Assembly (NCBI GenBank): GCA_022361035.1
Contig: JAKSBP010000005.1
Span: 1 to 38,121 of the forward strand
Length of the DNA: 38,121 nt
Origin: Clostridia bacterium
Lineage (GTDB): Bacteria; Bacillota; Clostridia; Peptostreptococcales; Caminicellaceae
Reading direction: 5' to 3'
Shown one piece after another: positions 7,798 to 15,983 of this stretch. The notes under the pieces were generated by a model. That model ran no database searches. It was given only the letters and a program-made list of their open reading frames with translations, and was not told the DNA's origin. The first letter of the stretch is position 1. Every line of letters starts with the position of its first letter. A program made the position numbers and the translations under genes.

Positions 7798-10700
7798 ATG
7801 AAAAGAAAAATTGTATCTCTAATTTTATCACTAGTAATAATTTTTGGTGTTTTTACTAGTCCTTCATCAGGGGAATCGACAGAGAACAGTAAGGCTTTAA
7901 CAAAGTATCTTGGTGCTAGAAAGCTTAGTGTAGAGCTTATAGCCAGATACGACAGTAAGAGCGGTGAGGGTGGAGCAGAAATCCTATACGTTGCACCGAA
8001 GGCTAAAAAAGGTTTTGTAGTGAATGGTGAGGAAAAAGCACTAGACATCTTTGATTTATCAAAAATAAAGTCTGATGGTAAAGTAACAGAGATAGAACAA
8101 ATAAAAAGAATTAAAGTAGAAGAAATTACTGGTATTGATTCTGCAAAGGACTTTACAAGTGTGGCAGTAAACTCAGATGAAACTGTAGTAGCTGTTGCTA
8201 TTCCAGCAGAAGAAAGTACTAATCCTGGGAGCGTTGCATTTTTAGATATTGATGGAAATGTATTAAATGCGGTAAAGGTGGGTCCACTACCTGATATGGT
8301 TACTTTTACTAGTGACGGTACAAAGGTGCTGGTAGCTAATGAGGGTGAGCCAAATGATGATTTTACAATAGACCCAGAGGGTTCAGTATCAATTATTGAT
8401 TTATCAAAGGGTGTAGAAAAGGCAACAGTTACAAATGCTGTCTTTGATGAAGATGTTGAAATTGAAGGAAGCGTAAGAAAAGCAAACCCAAATCATAGCT
8501 ATGCTCAAACCCTTGAACCGGAATACATAGTTTTATCAAGTGATGAGACCTTGGCTTACGTAGTTTGTCAGGAGAGTAATGCTATTGCTACATTAGATAT
8601 GAAGACGAACAAGTTTACTAAAGTTAATTCATTAGGATTTAAGGACTACTCTGTAAAGGGAAATGAAATTGATGCATCTGACAAAGATAATGGAATTAAC
8701 TTTGCTAATTATCCAGTTTTAAGTATGTATAACCCTGATGGAATAGATATTTTAATGGTTAATGGTAAGGACTATATTGTAACACCAAATGAAGGTGACT
8801 CTCAGGATTATGACGGATATTCAGAGGAAGAAAGAGTAGGTAAGCTTGAAAACATTAAGCTTAATGCTGACAATTATAAGGGATATACCCAAGGAGAGCT
8901 AGATGCTTTAGCAGCCGACGGCTTATTTGAAGATGAAAAGCTTGGTAGATTAAAGATAACTACAGTAGAGGGTAAAAATGACGCAGGAGAGTATGAAGCA
9001 CTTTATGGATATGGTGGACGTTCATTCTCAATCTTTAATGCTGAGGATATGTCTTTAGTATTTGATAGTGGAAACGACTTTGAAAAAATTACTTCATTAG
9101 CACTTCCTGCTTACTTCAATACAACCGATGATGAATTGGCAATGGATGGTAGGAGTGATGATAAGGGGCCAGAGCCAGAGGATATTGAAATCGGAAGGAT
9201 AGGGGATAATCAATACGCCTTCATCGCTTTAGAAAGAATTGGCGGGATTATGGTATATGATGTATCTAATCCAAAGGCTCCAGTTTTTGACCAATACTTT
9301 ACTTCAAGAATATTTAATGATAAGGAAGCTACTGGAGACTTAGCACCTGAAGGACAATACTTCATCTCTGCTGATCAAAGTCCAACAGGAAACGCACTCC
9401 TTATAGTTGGTAATGAGGTTTCGGGAACTGTAGCAGTATTTGAAATAAAAGAAAACACAAATACAGACATTACTATCTTACATACAAATGATATCCATGG
9501 AAGAGCATTAGAAGGAAGATATGCCGGAATGGGTATGGCTAAAGTAGCAACCCTAGTTTCTGAGGAAAGGGCTAAAAACGAAAATATCTTACTTCTTGAT
9601 GCAGGAGATACTTTTCACGGAACTACCTTTGCTACCTTAGAGCAAGGGGAAAGTATGGTTAAATTAATGAATGCAATGGGTTACGATTTTATGGTACCAG
9701 GTAATCATGATTTTAACTATGGATACGAGAGATTATTAGAGTTAGAAAAAATGGCAGAATTTGAAATAATTTGTGCTAACATATTAGATAAAGATGGTAA
9801 TTTAATATTTAAAGAGTATGCAATAAAGGAAATAGGTGATATTAAGGTTGCAGTATTCGGACTGGCTACTCCAGAAACAACATATAAGACTCATCCTGAC
9901 AATGTTAAGGGTCTTACATTCAAAGACCCAGTGGTAGCTGCAAAGGAAATGGTAAGGAAGATTGGAACTAGTGCAGATGTAATCATTGCATTAGCCCATT
10001 TAGGGATAGATGAATCAAGCACAAATACTTCTCTAAAGGTAGCTAAGGAAGTTGATGGAATTGATTTAATAGTAGATGGACATAGTCATACGGTTTTAAC
10101 CAATGGAATCGTTGAAAATAACACTATGATTGTGAGTGTAGGAGAATACAATAAAAACTTAGGCATTGTAAATGTTGAGGTTAAGGACAAGGTTGTTTCT
10201 AATATAACCTCTAGATTGTTCTCAAAAAGTCAAGCTGCCAATATAAATGAAGATACTGGAATCTCAGGAGTAATGAAGGAAATTCAGGATAGTCAAGCTA
10301 AGGTGCTTTCACAGGTTGTAGGGAATTCACTAGTTATTCTGGACGGTGAAAGAGGACAAGTAAGAACAGGAGAGACCAATCTAGGTAATCTTATTACTGA
10401 TGCTATGATTGCAGAATCAGGTGCAGAAATTGCCTTTACAAATGGTGGAGGTATAAGAGCATCTATAGATATAGGTGAAATTACAAAGGGTGAAGTTATT
10501 ACAGTATTACCATTTGGTAATTATATAGTAACCAAAGAGTTAAAGGGAATGGAGATTAAGGAAGTCCTTGAACATGGAACAAGTTCATACCCTGAAGCTA
10601 AGGGTGCTTTTCCCCATGTAGGAGGATTAAACTATTCTATAAATTCAAGTAAAGATGTAGGGAATAGAGTGGTTGATATAAGAGTTGGTGAAAAACCAAT

Positions 10701-11040
10701 TGATTTAAATAAGAAATACGTAGTTGCAACTAATGACTTTTTAGCTGCCGGTGGAGACGGATATTATATGCTTAAAGACGCTCCTCTTGTAAATGAATAT
10801 CAGGGTTTAGATGAAGCATTAATAGATTACATTGGTAAACAACAAACTGTATCTTCAAAAATAGAGGGAAGAATATCAATAGTAGAAAATAATCTTCAAA
10901 CTTATGTAGTTAAAGTAGGGGACGTTCTTTGGAAGATAGCAGAGAAGTTCAATACAACTTGGCAAGAGATTCAGGAAGCCAATAATATTAAAAGGCCAGA
11001 TTATATTGTACCTGGTCAAAGGCTTGTAATACCTAAATAA
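7798..11040 (+). CDS. Secreted multidomain 5'-nucleotidase with propeller-like N-terminus and LysM
   Basis: 1080-residue exported protein. Residues 1-25 form a signal peptide (MKRKIVSLILSLVIIFGVF). Residues ~30-555 match the choice-of-anchor I/esterase-like beta-propeller type (ESNAIATLDM, NEGDSQDYDGYSEEERV, DLAPEGQYF). Residues ~558-800 are a calcineurin-like metallophosphatase: TILHTNDIHG at ~560, LLDAGDTFHG, VPGNHDFNYG at ~636, ALAHLG and VDGHSHT give the dimetal ligands. Residues ~840-1000 are the 5'-nucleotidase C-terminal substrate domain (TNGGGIRASI, LPFGNYI, NDFLAAGGDGYY). Residues ~1036-1079 are one LysM (YVVKVGDVLWKIAEKF), so it should sit in the peptidoglycan layer and release phosphate or nucleosides from extracellular nucleotides. 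The ATG at 7798 is preferred over TTG at 7789, which is too close to AGAGGAGA. No LPXTG motif. Confidence 0.9.
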   Translation: MKRKIVSLILSLVIIFGVFTSPSSGESTENSKALTKYLGARKLSVELIARYDSKSGEGGAEILYVAPKAKKGFVVNGEEKALDIFDLSKIKSDGKVTEIEQIKRIKVEEITGIDSAKDFTSVAVNSDETVVAVAIPAEESTNPGSVAFLDIDGNVLNAVKVGPLPDMVTFTSDGTKVLVANEGEPNDDFTIDPEGSVSIIDLSKGVEKATVTNAVFDEDVEIEGSVRKANPNHSYAQTLEPEYIVLSSDETLAYVVCQESNAIATLDMKTNKFTKVNSLGFKDYSVKGNEIDASDKDNGINFANYPVLSMYNPDGIDILMVNGKDYIVTPNEGDSQDYDGYSEEERVGKLENIKLNADNYKGYTQGELDALAADGLFEDEKLGRLKITTVEGKNDAGEYEALYGYGGRSFSIFNAEDMSLVFDSGNDFEKITSLALPAYFNTTDDELAMDGRSDDKGPEPEDIEIGRIGDNQYAFIALERIGGIMVYDVSNPKAPVFDQYFTSRIFNDKEATGDLAPEGQYFISADQSPTGNALLIVGNEVSGTVAVFEIKENTNTDITILHTNDIHGRALEGRYAGMGMAKVATLVSEERAKNENILLLDAGDTFHGTTFATLEQGESMVKLMNAMGYDFMVPGNHDFNYGYERLLELEKMAEFEIICANILDKDGNLIFKEYAIKEIGDIKVAVFGLATPETTYKTHPDNVKGLTFKDPVVAAKEMVRKIGTSADVIIALAHLGIDESSTNTSLKVAKEVDGIDLIVDGHSHTVLTNGIVENNTMIVSVGEYNKNLGIVNVEVKDKVVSNITSRLFSKSQAANINEDTGISGVMKEIQDSQAKVLSQVVGNSLVILDGERGQVRTGETNLGNLITDAMIAESGAEIAFTNGGGIRASIDIGEITKGEVITVLPFGNYIVTKELKGMEIKEVLEHGTSSYPEAKGAFPHVGGLNYSINSSKDVGNRVVDIRVGEKPIDLNKKYVVATNDFLAAGGDGYYMLKDAPLVNEYQGLDEALIDYIGKQQTVSSKIEGRISIVENNLQTYVVKVGDVLWKIAEKFNTTWQEIQEANNIKRPDYIVPGQRLVIPK

Positions 11041-11093
11041 TTATATTAAATCAAAAATATACTGCATTTATTGTGGTAGTTGCAACTGTTAAT

Positions 11094-11120
11094 GAGCCAC
11101 TAGCTTTGTGCTAGTGGTTC
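11094..11120 (+). terminator. Hairpin after the 5'-nucleotidase gene
   Basis: GAGCCACTAGC (11094-11104) pairs with GCTAGTGGTTC (11110-11120) over 11 bp with one G-T pair and a 5-nt loop, 54 nt after the stop. The following TAATTTCTAA is only a weak U-tract. Confidence 0.65.
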
Positions 11121-11136
11121 TAATTTCTAACATCTA

Positions 11137-11157
11137 GGGGACGGGGTTATTGACAAC
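11137..11157. repeat. Second copy of the GGGG-CGG-GTTAT-GACAAC motif
   Basis: Matches 217-237 at 18 of 21 positions in the same orientation. It is a short dispersed motif of unknown role, possibly a fragment of a REP-like element. Confidence 0.45.
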
Positions 11158-11343
11158 TTCTATATTTGCTCTGGATAGAATTCTATTCTCAAATAGACAA
11201 GGAGAAAATAGAGAAAGACATATTTTTTATTTATTGGAATTTAAAGTAAAAAAATACTAATTATAAAATTTTTGAAATAATATGGATAAATATAAAATAA
11301 TATGGTATGATGTAAATATGAAGGTGGTTTATAGGAGGATAGT

Positions 11344-11418
11344 ATGAATTATTTCAATAATATCGGTTTAATGTACAAAAATAAACTTTTCAAAATATTT
11401 GAATATTTGCATGAGTAA
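11344..11418 (+). CDS. Possible 24-residue small peptide, or 5' remnant of a lost gene
   Basis: ATG preceded by a near-perfect ribosome site (ATAGGAGGAT, 5-6 nt spacing) and a plausible promoter (TGGATA at 11283, 17 nt, TATGAT at 11306). The encoded peptide MNYFNNIGLMYKNKLFKIFE(YLHE) then stops. Further protein-like frames continue after the stop (11474-11608), so this could be the start of a decayed gene that kept its expression signals rather than a functional small protein. Confidence 0.35.
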   Translation: MNYFNNIGLMYKNKLFKIFEYLHE

Positions 11419-11473
11419 CTAAAGTAAGAACAATTATAATTTTACATGGCAATTTATGGTGATTCTATTATGA

Positions 11474-11608
11474 CAATGGTTATGTGATGATAGATATACA
11501 AATAGAAATATTAAAATCGAGCAGCTATTAGCTATTAAAATCTTAGGAGAGAAAGAAATAGGTTTTATTAAATATTTAGAAGAGGATTTAAGCTGTGATT
11601 GGAAATAA
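11474..11608 (+). pseudogene. Decayed coding fragment
   Basis: 44 stop-free codons without a start. Composition is protein-like in the stretch RNIKIEQLLAIKILGEKEIG and onward to a TAA at 11606. The preceding bases read better in a neighbouring frame (YYDNGYVMIDIQ), consistent with a frameshifted relic. No family recognised. From here to 11852 nothing else is supported. Confidence 0.3.
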
Positions 11609-11852
11609 GGTAGTATAAAACTTATTTTACACTAGTCCGTTACCCTTTAGTGGAAGGAATGTCTATTTTGATTTAGCAGGTATGAAAAAAGTTTAATTAT
11701 TTTTACAAAAAATAGCAGTTGAGTAATAGGGTCAATTGTACTATTAAGTAAGGATAAACTTGTTTTATATTTCTTAAATCTTATAGTTTATTATAGTTTC
11801 ATTTAACCAAATGGTTTGAAATTATAATCTACAAATCAAGGAGGGTTTTGGA

Positions 11853-12413
11853 ATGAATAGTATCGAAATAAGGCGGACAAGATTTGAGGACATTGAAGAA
11901 TTAACTCAGTTATTTAATATGGTAATTAAAAATGCCTTTGCTAAAGAAGGTTTAGACAAGAAAATAGCTGACCAGATAGAAAGGCAAGTTGAAGAAAAGA
12001 AAGAGCATTTAAAAAGTGATTTAAACAGTAATGGTGAAAAGCAGTATTTTTTAGTAGCCTTAGATAATCATAAAATTGTTGGTACAATGCAATACGGTCC
12101 TAGTAGTGATTTAATTCATAGTTGCGTAAATGGTGCATCTAAAGATTTAGTTGAGTTAAGCTCTCTTCTTATTCACCCTGATTATCAGGAATGTGGAATA
12201 GGGAATCTGCTCTGAAATATAATGCATTTCACCTTAGTAAATAAAGGTATAGAAGAGTTTTGTTTCGCCAGTGGATATCCTACGGCACAGAAGATATGGA
12301 TTAGGAAATTCGGAAAGCCTAGTTATTGGTTAAAGGATTATTGGAAAACAGGATATGATTATATGATTTGGATGAGAAAGATTTCTGATATACAAATAGT
12401 ATTTAAAGTATGA
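11853..12413 (+). pseudogene. GNAT N-acetyltransferase interrupted by an in-frame TGA
   Basis: Two consecutive stretches lie in the same frame, separated only by TGA at 12213-12215. Together they read as one GNAT protein of ~186 residues: beta strand ISMD-like start NSIEIRRTRFEDIEEL, central strand KIVGTMQYG, acetyl-CoA loop region ELSSLLIHPDYQECGIGNLL, then (after the stop) FCFASGYPTAQKIWIRKFGKPSYWL, which is the C-terminal GNAT half. The stop replaces the residue after GIGNLL at the start of the acetyl-CoA-binding helix and is probably a TTA-to-TGA change. An AAGGAGGG ribosome site is retained. A product truncated at 120 residues would lack most of the cofactor helix. Selenocysteine is unlikely because no SECIS-like hairpin follows and position and family give no reason for it. 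Confidence 0.8.
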
Positions 12414-12871
12414 TGAAATCATTGATGCGATAAGGTTATGGACATAAAGTCCTTTAGAGTGTAAATTTTACATACTAAAAAAATGTGTAATTCCACATAT
12501 AAAAATTGTCCTATAAATTATAATTGTATTAAATTGTTTTCTGTGAAGCAGTAGAACAATAACCCTATAGTAAACAAACATATCTAAAATTATATCAATA
12601 ATGGAAAGTTTATCATAAGTAAGAAGGAGTTTAAAGTAACTATGTATAGCTTTGCAGGATAGGATTTAAATTATAAAAGTAGTAATTTCCAAGAAACTTT
12701 ATTGAAAACCTTTAGATTTTCTACAGTATACATATCTAATTTTTTATCTTTTATATCTTTTTCAAATTTTCTTTACACTTTATTATCTCAGCCAGCAATA
12801 CCACAGTTTTCTTTTGCCTGACTAAATAAATTACCCTCTGAGAAAATTTTATTTTCTCTAAAGGGATTATA
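12414..12871. other. Non-coding, decayed sequence
   Basis: No intact gene. On the minus strand, about 12660-12830, there is a broken reading frame with two stops and a protein-like piece (EKDIKDKKLDMYTVENLKVF), probably another fossil. Positions ~12835-12865 (CTCTGAGAAAATTTTATTTTCTCTAAAGGG) are the diverged counterpart of the terminator at 4951-4984. Confidence 0.4.
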
Positions 12872-13337
12872 TTAAATTATTATAGTCCTTCCATCAAATT
12901 TAGTGAGTGCCAATCCATTAAAGTATTCGTTGTATATATTTTTATAGTCATGAGGGCTTGGATAGCTACTGATTCGCCTAACTTTAAGCCTTCACTTGAA
13001 TCTAAACTCCCATGGATTTTATCCAATAGATATGCTATAAGCAAGCTTGTTTAATTCTTACCCCACTATCAAGTCTACTCCTGAATAGTCTAGATAGGTA
13101 TAACTCCCTTCCGACTAGGTAACCGATAAGTAAATATCCTAGGAAGAGCCTCGGAGTCAAATAATTATGGATTGATTGCCTCTGTTAAATTGTTCTGAAC
13201 ATATCTACCAAAGGTCTCTTGCCGACGGTGTATTTCAGTTAATAGTCCAGTTACACAGCATTTTTTTAAGTTTGAGTTCATACTTGTACTTCCTCCTCAT
13301 TCAAATTATCTTTAGGAGCTTCCTTTTTTTCTTTCAT
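12872..13337 (-). pseudogene. Remnant of a second vanadium-haloperoxidase gene
   Basis: About 466 bp that align in patches with the 1788-bp gene at 4989-6776. Both ends are kept. The 3' end (12872 onward: stop, GGAC/TATAATTT-like run, then the stretch encoding KLGESVAI and SSEG) matches 4989-5115. A middle patch at ~13183-13222 matches ~5460-5505. The 5' part encodes MNSNLKKCCVTGLLTE, matching the second Cys-Cys motif of the intact protein, and the start region TTTCATATATTTATTCATCTCACTAAA matches the intact start. About three quarters of the gene, including all vanadate-site motifs, is deleted. It is non-functional and shows an old gene duplication or a second acquired copy. Confidence 0.8.
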
Positions 13338-13619
13338 ATATTTATTCATCTCACTAAATTTATTTAATACTTCTTTAAAAAAATTCTCATTATAATTGGA
13401 TTTTCAATTGAAGGAAGATACTTATAATACAAAAATGCAAAGAGGCATCAGCTATAATCAAATTCTTGATGAAGTTGATGGAACTATAAAGGAAAGTAGA
13501 CTTTGAGATTTCTTTTTTGAGCCATGTTTATAAATTAAAAGTATTCTCAGCTACTTGAGCACATTAATATTTGTAGGCGTATATCTATTATATTCTAATA
13601 ATAAAAAAGTAATTTAAAG

Positions 13620-13668
13620 AGGGTATATCAAAATTATTCTTAAGAATATCTTGGTATATCCCTTTTTA
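13620..13668 (+). terminator. Imperfect hairpin with U-tract upstream of the marR-like gene
   Basis: AGGGTATATCAA...TTGGTATATCCC with internal bulges closes around the perfect palindrome ATTCTTAAGAAT (13636-13647). It is followed by CCCTTTTTAATTT. It would insulate the MarR promoter from read-through out of the pseudogene region. Confidence 0.45.
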
Positions 13669-13680
13669 ATTTCATAATAT

Positions 13681-13733
13681 AGTTTCGTTTGAAACTGCAT
13701 TATGATACAATATAATTAGTTTCAAAGGAAACT
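13681..13733 (+). promoter_or_regulatory. MarR promoter flanked by two operator dyads
   Basis: Two 16-bp inverted repeats of the form AGTTTC-N4-GAAACT lie at 13681-13696 and 13718-13733. Between and overlapping them is a promoter: -35 TTGAAA at 13689-13694, 16 nt, -10 TATAAT at 13711-13716. The first dyad covers the -35 and the second sits immediately downstream of the -10, the arrangement expected for negative autoregulation by the MarR protein encoded at 13757. Binding is inferred; the dyads and promoter are directly visible. Confidence 0.8.
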
Positions 13734-13756
13734 ATATTCTTTAAGGAGGTGATATC

Positions 13757-14203
13757 TTGGAAAAGGAGTCACTTGGGAAGTATATAGCTGCTATTTACAG
13801 AAATTCTCAGAGTATTATTAGTAAAAAACTTCAAGACTATGGTATTGGAAGTGGACAACATGACTTTTTCTATGTTATTTCCAAGAATGAGGGTATAACT
13901 CAAAAGGAACTTAGTAATATATTAAACATTGGGAAGGCCACAACGGCTAAAGCTGTGAAAAGCTTATTAGAGGGTGGTTATATAATAAGAGAAAAAAATA
14001 TGGAAGATAAGCGTTTTAATAGATTATATTTAACAGAGAAAGGAAAACAGATCGCTCCAATAATAAATTCAACCTTTAAAGAAATGATAGAAATTTATGC
14101 AAATGGTTTCTTAGAAGAGGAATATATTCATATACTTAATTCATTAAAAAAAATATTGAATAATGTTTACAATGTAAAAAAAAGAATGGAGGGTGATGAA
14201 TGA
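13757..14203 (+). CDS. MarR-family transcriptional regulator
   Basis: 148-residue MarR-family regulator. The winged helix spans about residues 30-95: GITQKELSNILNIGKATTAKAVKSLLEGGYIIREKNMEDKR contains the recognition helix and the wing with its Asp-Lys-Arg tip (the DxRxx region). N- and C-terminal helices would form the dimer. It starts at TTG, with an ideal AAGGAGGT six nt upstream (13743-13750). It is followed after 45 nt by a small DUF2798 membrane protein, a common pairing. Two matching dyads around its promoter suggest autorepression relieved by a small ligand, probably with control of the downstream DUF2798 gene. Confidence 0.9.
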   Translation: MEKESLGKYIAAIYRNSQSIISKKLQDYGIGSGQHDFFYVISKNEGITQKELSNILNIGKATTAKAVKSLLEGGYIIREKNMEDKRFNRLYLTEKGKQIAPIINSTFKEMIEIYANGFLEEEYIHILNSLKKILNNVYNVKKRMEGDE

Positions 14204-14248
14204 AAAAATATTAACTTTACTAAAGTAAAATAAATAGGAGGTAAATAT

Positions 14249-14476
14249 ATGGGAATTAATAAAAGTTATGAATCTTTAGTATTTGCATTTTTTATGGGAT
14301 TAGGAATGTCATTTTTCATGTCATTTATTATGACTCTAATTAATGTTGGAATAAATAGTGTATTTTTTAAGATATGGATGGGAAATTGGGGAATTGGATT
14401 TATTGTTGCAGTACCAGTTTCATTAATACTACCACCATTTATCTCAAGGTTAGTTAAAATAGTAATAGAAAAATAG
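14249..14476 (+). CDS. DUF2798 small membrane protein
   Basis: 75 residues, with two predicted membrane helices (about residues 8-32 and 47-70) connected by an INVGINSVFFKIWMGNW segment. This is the layout of DUF2798 proteins, which are typically 70-85 residues and often encoded with MarR or TetR regulators. Function unknown; an export or membrane-stress role is only inferred from the regulator context. An AGGAGG ribosome site precedes the ATG. The gene lies 45 nt after the MarR gene in the same direction, with no terminator between. Confidence 0.75.
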   Translation: MGINKSYESLVFAFFMGLGMSFFMSFIMTLINVGINSVFFKIWMGNWGIGFIVAVPVSLILPPFISRLVKIVIEK

Positions 14477-14699
14477 AAGATTAGGTTTTATTAAGTGATA
14501 AAATTATATAATACATGTGTTATTCTTCTTATGGTTTTAACATTATATGTAGTAGTGTAGTAGTAAATTTTTGAAAATAATAGTCATGGAATTTCTTCGA
14601 TTTACTATAAATGATATAATCAAGACAATAAGAGATAGAAAACTTTTTAAAAGTAATAGAGCAAGAATAAAAAATAAATATAGAAGGTGGGATTATAGT

Positions 14700-15575
14700 A
14701 TGAGATTAGCAACAATAAAATTAAATGGTCTGGAAGAGGGAGGTATAGTCACTGCAAAGGGGATTATACCGATAAATGAAATAAATAGAAGGTATGATAT
14801 GGCTTGGGAAGCCGATATATATGGAATTATCAAATCGGGCCAGCTCGAAAAAATAAATAATTGGTATCGTGATGGCGGCAGAGAGGAACTAGAAGAATTT
14901 AATTCAGATGTTATTTCTATAGATAAAGCCCAGTTCGCCCCATTATATCGTCATCCTAGGAAAATTTTTGGGATTGGCCTTAACTATGTAGACCATGCAT
15001 CTGACTTAAACGAAAAGGCACCTAATAGGGAACCAGCTAGCTTTTTTAAACCTGATACAACTATTATTGGCCACGGAGATAATATTAAAATACCTGTTCA
15101 ATCGGAAAAAACTACTGCAGAAGCTGAGTTAGGAGTAATTCTTAGCAAAGAGTGTAAGAATGTTGAGAGAAAGGACTGGTTAAATGTCATTGCAGGCTTT
15201 ACAACAATAATTGATATGACAGCAGAGGATATCTTAAGAAAAAATCCTAGATATTTGACCCGTGCGAAAAGTTTTGATACTTTCTTTAGCTTTGGACCTC
15301 AGCTTATTACACCCGATGAAATTGAAGATGTTCTAAAGCTAAAGGTAGCTACTGTAATTAATGGAAAGATATATGCCCAAAACTTTGTGGCAAACATGAA
15401 TTTTCCACCGGATTATTTGGTTTCATTTCACTCAAAGGTTATGACAATGATGCCAGGTGATATTATTTCAACTGGTACACCTAGAGCGACCCCTATTAAA
15501 CATGGAGATGTTGTTGAATGTTGGATAGATGGATTTCAGCCTTTAGTTAATCCTGTTATTGACAAAAAGTTATAA
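14700..15575 (+). CDS. Fumarylacetoacetate hydrolase (FAH) family protein
   Basis: 291-residue FAH-superfamily protein (hydrolases, decarboxylases and isomerases acting on beta-dicarbonyl or acylpyruvate-type substrates). Visible elements are KIFGIGLNYVDHASD (89-102), the metal ligands Glu141 and Glu143 in AEAELGVIL and Asp172 in the GFTTIIDMTAED block, the substrate lysine in RAKSFDTFFSFGP, and the closing motif MPGDIISTGTPRAT. The exact substrate is unknown. The frame is open upstream to 14571, but the start at 14700 is chosen because it has AAGGTGG upstream and gives the family's usual N-terminus (MRLATIKLNG); the extra 43 codons are basic and family-unlike. Ordinary FAH proteins have NDVSARD where this one has IDMTAED, so it is a divergent subgroup. 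Confidence 0.8.
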   Translation: MRLATIKLNGLEEGGIVTAKGIIPINEINRRYDMAWEADIYGIIKSGQLEKINNWYRDGGREELEEFNSDVISIDKAQFAPLYRHPRKIFGIGLNYVDHASDLNEKAPNREPASFFKPDTTIIGHGDNIKIPVQSEKTTAEAELGVILSKECKNVERKDWLNVIAGFTTIIDMTAEDILRKNPRYLTRAKSFDTFFSFGPQLITPDEIEDVLKLKVATVINGKIYAQNFVANMNFPPDYLVSFHSKVMTMMPGDIISTGTPRATPIKHGDVVECWIDGFQPLVNPVIDKKL

Positions 15576-15983
15576 AAGGAATAACGATACTGATAGAGTT
15601 AGGTTCAAAAACACAAATCCCCTTTCAATTAAATGGGTAAATTGAACATCTTTTGATATCTAACTATTATAACAGGTTGAATCATTAGCTTGACTTTGTC
15701 CCTCTTGGTCATACAATCAACCCTTTGTGAAATCAAACTCGCCTATTGATCATAGGTGTTTTTTCTTTGGAGAGAACTTTATTTACCTATGGAATTTGAC
15801 CTTAGGGTAGAAAGATTTCTCCTATGTTAATAATACTAAATAATCAATACGGGAGTTGCAATATTTAGAAGGCTTAATAAAGGCATCAATTTATACACCT
15901 AGGTTCTGCTCAGGAATGAAGATAAATCAATCAGTGAATATTATAAAGGAGAAATGGGTAGAAAAAGATTGAGGTGAAGTTAA
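15576..15983. other. Non-coding stretch with a terminator
   Basis: No gene supported. A small intrinsic terminator lies at 15740-15763 (listed separately). Short frames near 15850-15970 (for example EYYKGEMGRKRL) could be the end of a decayed gene but are too short to call. Confidence 0.4.
15740..15763 (+). terminator. Intrinsic terminator
   Basis: CGCCTAT and ATAGGTG form a 7-bp stem with a G-T pair around a TGATC loop, followed by TTTTTTC. It lies ~165 nt after the FAH-family gene. Confidence 0.6.

Noticed and set aside
12213..12215. TGA as selenocysteine codon in the GNAT gene
   Set aside because: No SECIS-type hairpin follows, the family does not use selenocysteine, and the site is at the acetyl-CoA loop.
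14571..14699. N-terminal extension of the FAH-family protein
   Set aside because: The 43 extra codons are basic and family-unlike, and the ribosome site and normal family start are at 14700.
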